Shown piece by piece: positions 5,695-9,106 of a DNA stretch of 9,106 nt (position 1 is the stretch's first letter; each line of letters begins with the position of its first letter). Location of the stretch: contig JACDAP010000028.1 in assembly GCA_013695395.1 (NCBI GenBank), forward strand, positions 1 to 9,106, given 5' to 3'. The notes beneath the pieces were generated by a model. It was not told where the DNA came from. It made no database searches and saw nothing but the letters and a program-made list of their open reading frames with translations. The translations under genes and the position numbers were made by a program. Source of the DNA: Solirubrobacterales bacterium. Lineage in GTDB: Bacteria; Actinomycetota; Thermoleophilia; Solirubrobacterales; Solirubrobacteraceae.

Positions 5695-6104
5695 TCAGGC
5701 AGCGGAGAGCGTCGAGAGGAGCTCGACGAACGCGGGCGGCGCAGTGAGCGACGCGGCAGCGTCGGGGCGTCCTCGATCATGTGGACCATCACCATGTGGC
5801 GGTGCGGCAGCGCGAGCAGGGCGCCGTGCGGACCGATCGGGCCGGGCAGGGACTCGAGGTCGAGGACGCGCGCCGCGAGGAACTGGCTGTCGGAGGCGAT
5901 GATCTCGACGCGGCGCTACTCGTCGAGCGGGATCCGCCCGACCGGCTCGCCGTCCTCGAGCTGGCTGAGCGCGCGGTCCCAGAGCTCCTCGACGGACAGC
6001 CCGACCGCGGCGACGGGCTCGGTCGGGTCCGCCGCGCGGGTGACGAGGGGGTCCGCCGGGTGCTTCGGCTCCTGCGCGGCCTTGCGACGGCCGAAGGACA
6101 CCAT
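5695..6104 (-). pseudogene. Broken gene of unknown function (amber codon plus frameshift)
   Basis: The ATG at 6104, with AGGAA 6-7 nt upstream, opens a 62-codon frame (GLSVEELWDRALSQLEDGEPV at 35-55) that ends at TAG 5918-5916. The same frame then continues with clearly protein-like sequence: RRVEIIASDSQFLAARVLDL, then GPHGALLALPHRHMVMVHMIED. Past the G run at 5764-5767 (a C run in the minus-strand reading) the good reading shifts by one base to DAAASLTAPPAFVELLSTL and ends at TGA 5697-5695. Restoring one base and one codon gives about 136 residues. I do not recognise the family with confidence; the LALPHRH-x-VMVH core with an EELW-x-AL helix resembles small uncharacterised actinobacterial proteins (DUF1444-like is one guess). 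It follows pafBC by 57 nt and precedes rmlA by 19 nt. Two sequencing errors are the alternative explanation. Confidence 0.6.
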
Positions 6105-6161
6105 CAGACGTTCCTGCTCAGGGGAGGAACACCGACCATCGTCGGCCGACCCTACGCCCCG

Positions 6162-8252
6162 TCAGGACGTGACGCGCAACCTCGCCACCGCGTCGCGCAC
6201 CGCCTCGCGCGCTTCGACCGGTTCCAGGACCGCCGCGTCTCCGGCCTCCTTGAGCACCTCGCGGACCAGCCAGTCGGCCCCGGCGAAGTGGAGCTCCACG
6301 ATGACCGAGCCGTCGGTGAGCTCGCGGTGGACGTGCCGCTCCTCCCGCGCCCAGCGCGCGCGCTCGGGCGCCACCCAGACATGGGCGACACGGGAGGCGG
6401 GGACCTCACCGGTCCGCGGCCAGCCCTCCACGTCGGCCGCCGGGTCGACCTCCTCGCGCGGCTCGAACGTCTCCTCGAGCAGCTCGATCTCCTTGACCCG
6501 ATCGAGGCGGAAGTGGCGGACCGCGTCCTTGTTCGGGTCGAAGGTCGCCACGTACCAGCCCTCGCGGCCGTTGATCAGCGCGTACGGCTCGAGCACCCGC
6601 TCGGAGAACTCGTCCTCGTTCGGCTTGTAGTACTCGAGGCGGATGAGGCGGCGGGCCACGATCGCCTCGGAGACCGCGCGTGCGACCTCGGCGTCGTCGG
6701 CGCCCTGGCGGGCGAACTGGAGCCCCTGCTCCATCGGGTCGGCCCCGAGCGCCGCCACGATCTTCTCCCGTGCGGTCTCGAGCGCGCCCTCGGGAAGGTG
6801 GTCGCCGATGAGGTCGATCGCCGCGATGAGCGCCTTGGCCTCGACCGGCAGCAGGCGTGCGGGCCGGGCGAAGTTGTCGGAGTACGGCTCGGGGTCGACC
6901 TCGATCATCCCGTCCGCGCCCACCTCGGCGTAGAGCACGTAGGAGCCGCCGCCGAAGTTCACGACGTTGAGGACGCTCACGTCCTCGAGGAGCTCCTGCT
7001 CGGTCATCTGAAGCTGGCGGCAGACCTCCTTCGCCTCCAGCAGCTCCTCCGCGCGGCCGGCCCGGATGAGCACCGACGCGAGCGTCACCAGGCGAGCGAA
7101 GCGCTCCGGCCGGATCGCCGCCTCGCGCCCCCGTACTCTGGTCTCTCCGCGCGCCGCCGCGGCCGCGAGCCCGTTCGCAGCGCCGTTGGCGGTGCCGGCC
7201 AGCATCCCGGGGGGCGGACCCTCGGGCGCCAGCTCGAGCTCCCCCTCGTGCCGGTCGGCGAGAAGCTCTATCCGCTCGGTGACCTGGTCGCGCAGCTCCG
7301 CCGGCTCGAGCACCCGGGCGTGCTCGCCGAGCCGCATGACCCAGCTGGCAAGCTGGCGTGCGTTCGCGTAGCCCGTGGTGAGGAAGATGCCTCCGTCGGG
7401 GGCGGGCTCGACGGTGCCGTAGGCGCCGAAGTGCCGCTCGACCTGCCAGCCGATCCGGTCGGAGACCCAGATCTGCGCCTCCTCGACGAGCTCGCCCACC
7501 TGCCAGTCCGCCCGGTTGGCGTACTCGCGCGGATCGAAGTCGGCGGGCCGCCGGAAGTCGTGCTCGGCCTTGCTCGCGTAGGCGACCTTGCCGCGGATCC
7601 GACTGAGGCGGAAGACCCGGAGCGCCCCGCGCTCGTGCGCGTAACCGAGGAGGTAGAACTGCCCGCCCTGGAAGAGCAGGTGGTACGGATCGACCTTGCG
7701 CGGACCGGTCTCGTCGCGCTGCATCGTGTAGTAGTCGAAGGTGATCGTCTTGTGGCGGAAGATCGCCGTCTCGACCTTGGCCAGGCGCGTGGAGAGCTCG
7801 TGGCCCCCGGCGCTGCCGGTGATGCCGAGGGCGATGGAGCCCTGCCCCGTCTCGCTGAGCGGCGAGGGGCGCCCCCATGTGATCTGCTGGAGCGCGAGGC
7901 GCAGCGGCTCGGCGTAGGCGAACTCCCCGTCCAGCAGCGTGAGGGCGGTCTGCAGCGAGGCGAGCTCGCGGTCCTCGAAGGCGATCGGCGGCAGGTGGAA
8001 GTTCTCCGACCGGAGCGAGTAGTTCTCCTGCTCGGCGACGCCGTCGAGCGGCTTCTCGATGGTGAGGGCGATGCCGAGGGAGTCGAGCTCGGAACGGTCC
8101 GCGTAGAAGCGCCGCGCGAACGCGTCCTCGTTCATCCCGCCGTAGCCCTCCACGTCGCGCCGGATCTCCAGGGCCGTCACCGGACGGCGCTCGGCCATCA
8201 GGTAGGAGATGAGGGACAGCTGGCGGATGAGCTTCTCCGTGTCCTTCGCCAT
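6162..8252 (-). CDS. pafBC: Fused PafBC-type transcriptional regulator with two WYL modules
   Basis: A 696-residue protein made of two copies of the plan HTH, WYL domain, WCX domain. Module 1: winged HTH about 5-80 (KLIRQLSLISYLMAERRPVT, later FARRFYADRSELDSLGI), WYL about 160-225 with FYLLGY (199-204) and FRLSRI (214-219), WCX about 258-335. An Ala/Gly-rich linker (350-368) follows. Module 2: HTH-like about 380-445, WYL about 527-592 with WYVATF (566-571) and FRLDRV (581-586), WCX about 620-695. In mycobacteria PafB and PafC form a complex that activates many DNA-damage genes and responds to single-stranded DNA through the WYL domains; that role is inferred here. The ATG at 8252 starts the conserved AKDTEKLIRQL and has TATGGT 9 nt upstream; the frame remains open to 9038, but that part overlies the divergent regulator gene and carries no domain. 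Confidence 0.9.
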   Translation of the reverse strand: MAKDTEKLIRQLSLISYLMAERRPVTALEIRRDVEGYGGMNEDAFARRFYADRSELDSLGIALTIEKPLDGVAEQENYSLRSENFHLPPIAFEDRELASLQTALTLLDGEFAYAEPLRLALQQITWGRPSPLSETGQGSIALGITGSAGGHELSTRLAKVETAIFRHKTITFDYYTMQRDETGPRKVDPYHLLFQGGQFYLLGYAHERGALRVFRLSRIRGKVAYASKAEHDFRRPADFDPREYANRADWQVGELVEEAQIWVSDRIGWQVERHFGAYGTVEPAPDGGIFLTTGYANARQLASWVMRLGEHARVLEPAELRDQVTERIELLADRHEGELELAPEGPPPGMLAGTANGAANGLAAAAARGETRVRGREAAIRPERFARLVTLASVLIRAGRAEELLEAKEVCRQLQMTEQELLEDVSVLNVVNFGGGSYVLYAEVGADGMIEVDPEPYSDNFARPARLLPVEAKALIAAIDLIGDHLPEGALETAREKIVAALGADPMEQGLQFARQGADDAEVARAVSEAIVARRLIRLEYYKPNEDEFSERVLEPYALINGREGWYVATFDPNKDAVRHFRLDRVKEIELLEETFEPREEVDPAADVEGWPRTGEVPASRVAHVWVAPERARWAREERHVHRELTDGSVIVELHFAGADWLVREVLKEAGDAAVLEPVEAREAVRDAVARLRVTS

Positions 8253-8261
8253 TGCGGCCAG

Positions 8262-8267
8262 ACCATA
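8262..8267 (-). promoter_or_regulatory. Putative -10 element of pafBC
   Basis: TATGGT on the minus strand, a TANNNT match, ends 9 nt before the ATG at 8252. There is no Shine-Dalgarno sequence in between, so the mRNA would have a leader of at most a few bases. Confidence 0.45.
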
Positions 8268-8393
8268 GAGCGGGGCCGCGGGGCGCCGCGCGACCTGCGC
8301 AGAACCCGCCCGCTCTTTGCGCGCTTTGGACACCAACTGCGTCCGGTTGGCGTGGACGATCCCGAAATCACGCGGCCGGGTCGCGTCGGGCGG

Positions 8394-8399
8394 TAACTT
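8394..8399 (+). promoter_or_regulatory. Putative -10 element of the response-regulator operon
   Basis: TAACTT fits TANNNT and ends 9 nt before the ATG at 8409, without a Shine-Dalgarno sequence between. The spacing equals that of the pafBC and rmlA boxes. Confidence 0.45.
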
Positions 8400-8408
8400 C
8401 GGCGACTC

Positions 8409-9047
8409 ATGACGCAGATTGTCATCGTGGATGACCACGAAGCGCTCCGGGAGGGGCTCAGTGCGCTCCTGGCGGCCAGCGGCCTCGAGATCGTTGGCAC
8501 GGCCGGGAACGTCGCGGCCGGGCTGGACCTCGTCACGGTGGCCGATCCGGACGTCGCGCTCATCGACATCCGCCTGCCCGACGGGGACGGCATCTCGCTG
8601 ACCAGGCAGCTGCTGGACGTCCGGCCCGGGCTCGGGGTCGTGCTCTACACCGGCGACGCGGACGCCGACCTGCTGTACACGGGGCTCGACTCGGGCGCCC
8701 GCGGGTACGCGCTGAAGGCGGGCTCGATGGCCGAGCTCGTCGCCGCGATCGAGCGCGTTGCCGCGGGCGGCTCCTACGTGGATCCGCGCCTGGACCGCAT
8801 CCTGCTCTCGCCGCGGGCCACCGAGAAGCTGCCGCAGCTCTCGCCGCGCGAGCGCGAGATCATGCACGAGATGGCCGAGGGGCTCACCGCCGAAAAGATC
8901 GGCACGAAGCTGAACGTCTCGGTCGAGACCGTCCGCACCCACGTCCGCAACGTGATCCGCAAGCTCCAGGCCCGCAACCGCGTCCACGCCATCGCACTCG
9001 CCCTCGAGCGCGGCGAGATCCGGCTGGACCAGGACCACGAGGGGTGA
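8409..9047 (+). CDS. NarL/FixJ-family two-component response regulator
   Basis: A 212-residue DNA-binding response regulator. The receiver domain (1-120) keeps all key residues: D8 and D9 for metal, phospho-acceptor D53 in LIDIRLPDGDG (51-61), T81 in VVLYTGD and K103 in YALKAGS. The C-terminal LuxR-type HTH (about 141-202) reads LSPREREIMHEMAEGLT, then KIGTKLNVSVETVRTHVRNVIRKL with recognition helix at about 171-186. The ATG at 8409 puts the receiver strand QIVIVDD at the N-terminus and follows a -10-like box. Its TGA overlaps the GTG of the following histidine kinase as GTGA, so the two are a cognate, coupled pair. The divergent position next to pafBC suggests shared regulation, but the signal and targets cannot be read from the sequence. 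Confidence 0.93.
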   Translation: MTQIVIVDDHEALREGLSALLAASGLEIVGTAGNVAAGLDLVTVADPDVALIDIRLPDGDGISLTRQLLDVRPGLGVVLYTGDADADLLYTGLDSGARGYALKAGSMAELVAAIERVAAGGSYVDPRLDRILLSPRATEKLPQLSPREREIMHEMAEGLTAEKIGTKLNVSVETVRTHVRNVIRKLQARNRVHAIALALERGEIRLDQDHEG

Positions 9048-9106
9048 GCGGCGGGACGGACCAGCGGCTCGTCACGCTCGTCCACGACCTGAGGACGCCG
9101 CTCACC
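9044..9106 (+). CDS. Sensor histidine kinase, N-terminal fragment ending at the H-box, cut by window edge
   Basis: Only 21 codons lie in the window: a GTG start at 9044 and a reading that ends LVTLVHDLRTPLT. HDLRTPLT is the H-box of the HisKA dimerisation domain, with the phospho-accepting histidine at residue 14. Only about eight residues precede the domain, so no N-terminal membrane segment or sensor domain can fit; any sensing part would have to lie elsewhere in the protein or in a partner. The start is supported by the GTGA overlap with the response-regulator stop and by GAGGGG just upstream. An internal start farther upstream in this frame would lie inside the response-regulator gene. 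Confidence 0.75.
   Translation, partial: MSGGTDQRLVTLVHDLRTPLT

Larger units (their letters stand above)
8253..8408. promoter_or_regulatory. Divergent promoter region between pafBC and the response regulator
   Basis: These 156 bases separate two divergent genes. A TATGGT box (minus, 8262-8267) lies 9 nt before the pafBC ATG, and TAACTT (plus, 8394-8399) lies 9 nt before the response-regulator ATG. A short inverted repeat, CCAAC/GTTGG (8333-8337 and 8346-8350, 8-base spacer), stands near the middle and may bind either regulator. No clear -35 boxes are seen. The middle is somewhat less GC-rich than the genes, as expected for a promoter. Confidence 0.5.

Noticed and set aside
4497..5747. 416-codon plus-strand frame over rmlA, and a similar 422-codon frame at 2907-4175 over rmlB and rmlD
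   Set aside because: Both are antisense shadows of well-recognised rml genes with low-complexity composition.
5781..8396. 871-codon open frame on the plus strand
   Set aside because: It lies opposite pafBC and the broken gene. Its protein is rich in Arg, Leu, Asp and Val with no domain, as expected from the antisense of a GC-rich gene; pafBC has clear domain motifs.
8253..9038. 262-codon N-terminal extension of the pafBC frame
   Set aside because: The extension runs antisense to the response-regulator gene and carries no domain. The conserved WYL-regulator start and a -10-like box fit ATG 8252.
1..9106. tRNA, rRNA, CRISPR array, insertion sequence or integrase
   Set aside because: I looked for repeats with regular spacers, cloverleaf-like stretches and transposase motifs on both strands and found none that hold up.

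Overview
The window is very GC-rich, has almost only G or C at third codon positions, and uses GTG starts and 4-nt GTGA/ATGA gene overlaps. Together with a single-chain, double-module PafBC regulator, an AbiEi/DUF559-type protein and an NTF2-like secreted lipoprotein, this points to a high-GC actinobacterium. My best guess is the Thermoleophilia/Solirubrobacterales lineage; that placement is inference from gene style, not from a marker gene. It looks like chromosomal sequence: no transposase, integrase, tRNA, rRNA or CRISPR array was seen.

Layout. (1) 1-1036, minus strand: a TetR-family regulator followed, with a GTGA stop/start overlap, by a family 5 (UDGb-type) uracil-DNA glycosylase cut by the left edge. 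(2) 1259-2690, plus strand: a small secreted lipoprotein, then a solitary AbiEi-like/DUF559 predicted nuclease. The nuclease start codon lies inside a perfect 9-bp inverted repeat, and a near-identical 22-bp direct repeat stands at both ends of the gene. (3) 5675-2721, minus strand: dTDP-sugar genes in the order rmlA, rmlD, rmlB, tightly coupled. A 21-codon mini-ORF joins rmlA to rmlD with a GTGA overlap on each side. rmlC is not present. (4) 6104-5695, minus strand: a gene broken by an amber codon and a frameshift. (5) 8252-6162, minus strand: a fused PafBC-like WYL regulator of 696 residues. (6) 8409-9106, plus strand, divergent from pafBC: a NarL/FixJ-type response regulator overlapping (GTGA) the start of a histidine kinase, of which only 21 codons are in the window, ending just after the H-box.

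How they may work together. The rml genes make dTDP-L-rhamnose precursors for surface or secondary-metabolite glycans. PafBC regulators in mycobacteria activate the DNA-damage response, and the glycosylase removes uracil from DNA; whether PafBC controls the glycosylase 5 kb away is unknown. At least five starts have a TANNNT -10-like hexamer only 6-11 nt upstream, three of them exactly 9 nt, which suggests leaderless or nearly leaderless mRNAs.

The most unusual items are the repeat-bounded DUF559 gene, the mini-ORF bridging rmlA and rmlD, the decayed gene between pafBC and rmlA, and a LuxR-type response regulator paired with a HisKA-type kinase that has almost no N-terminal region.
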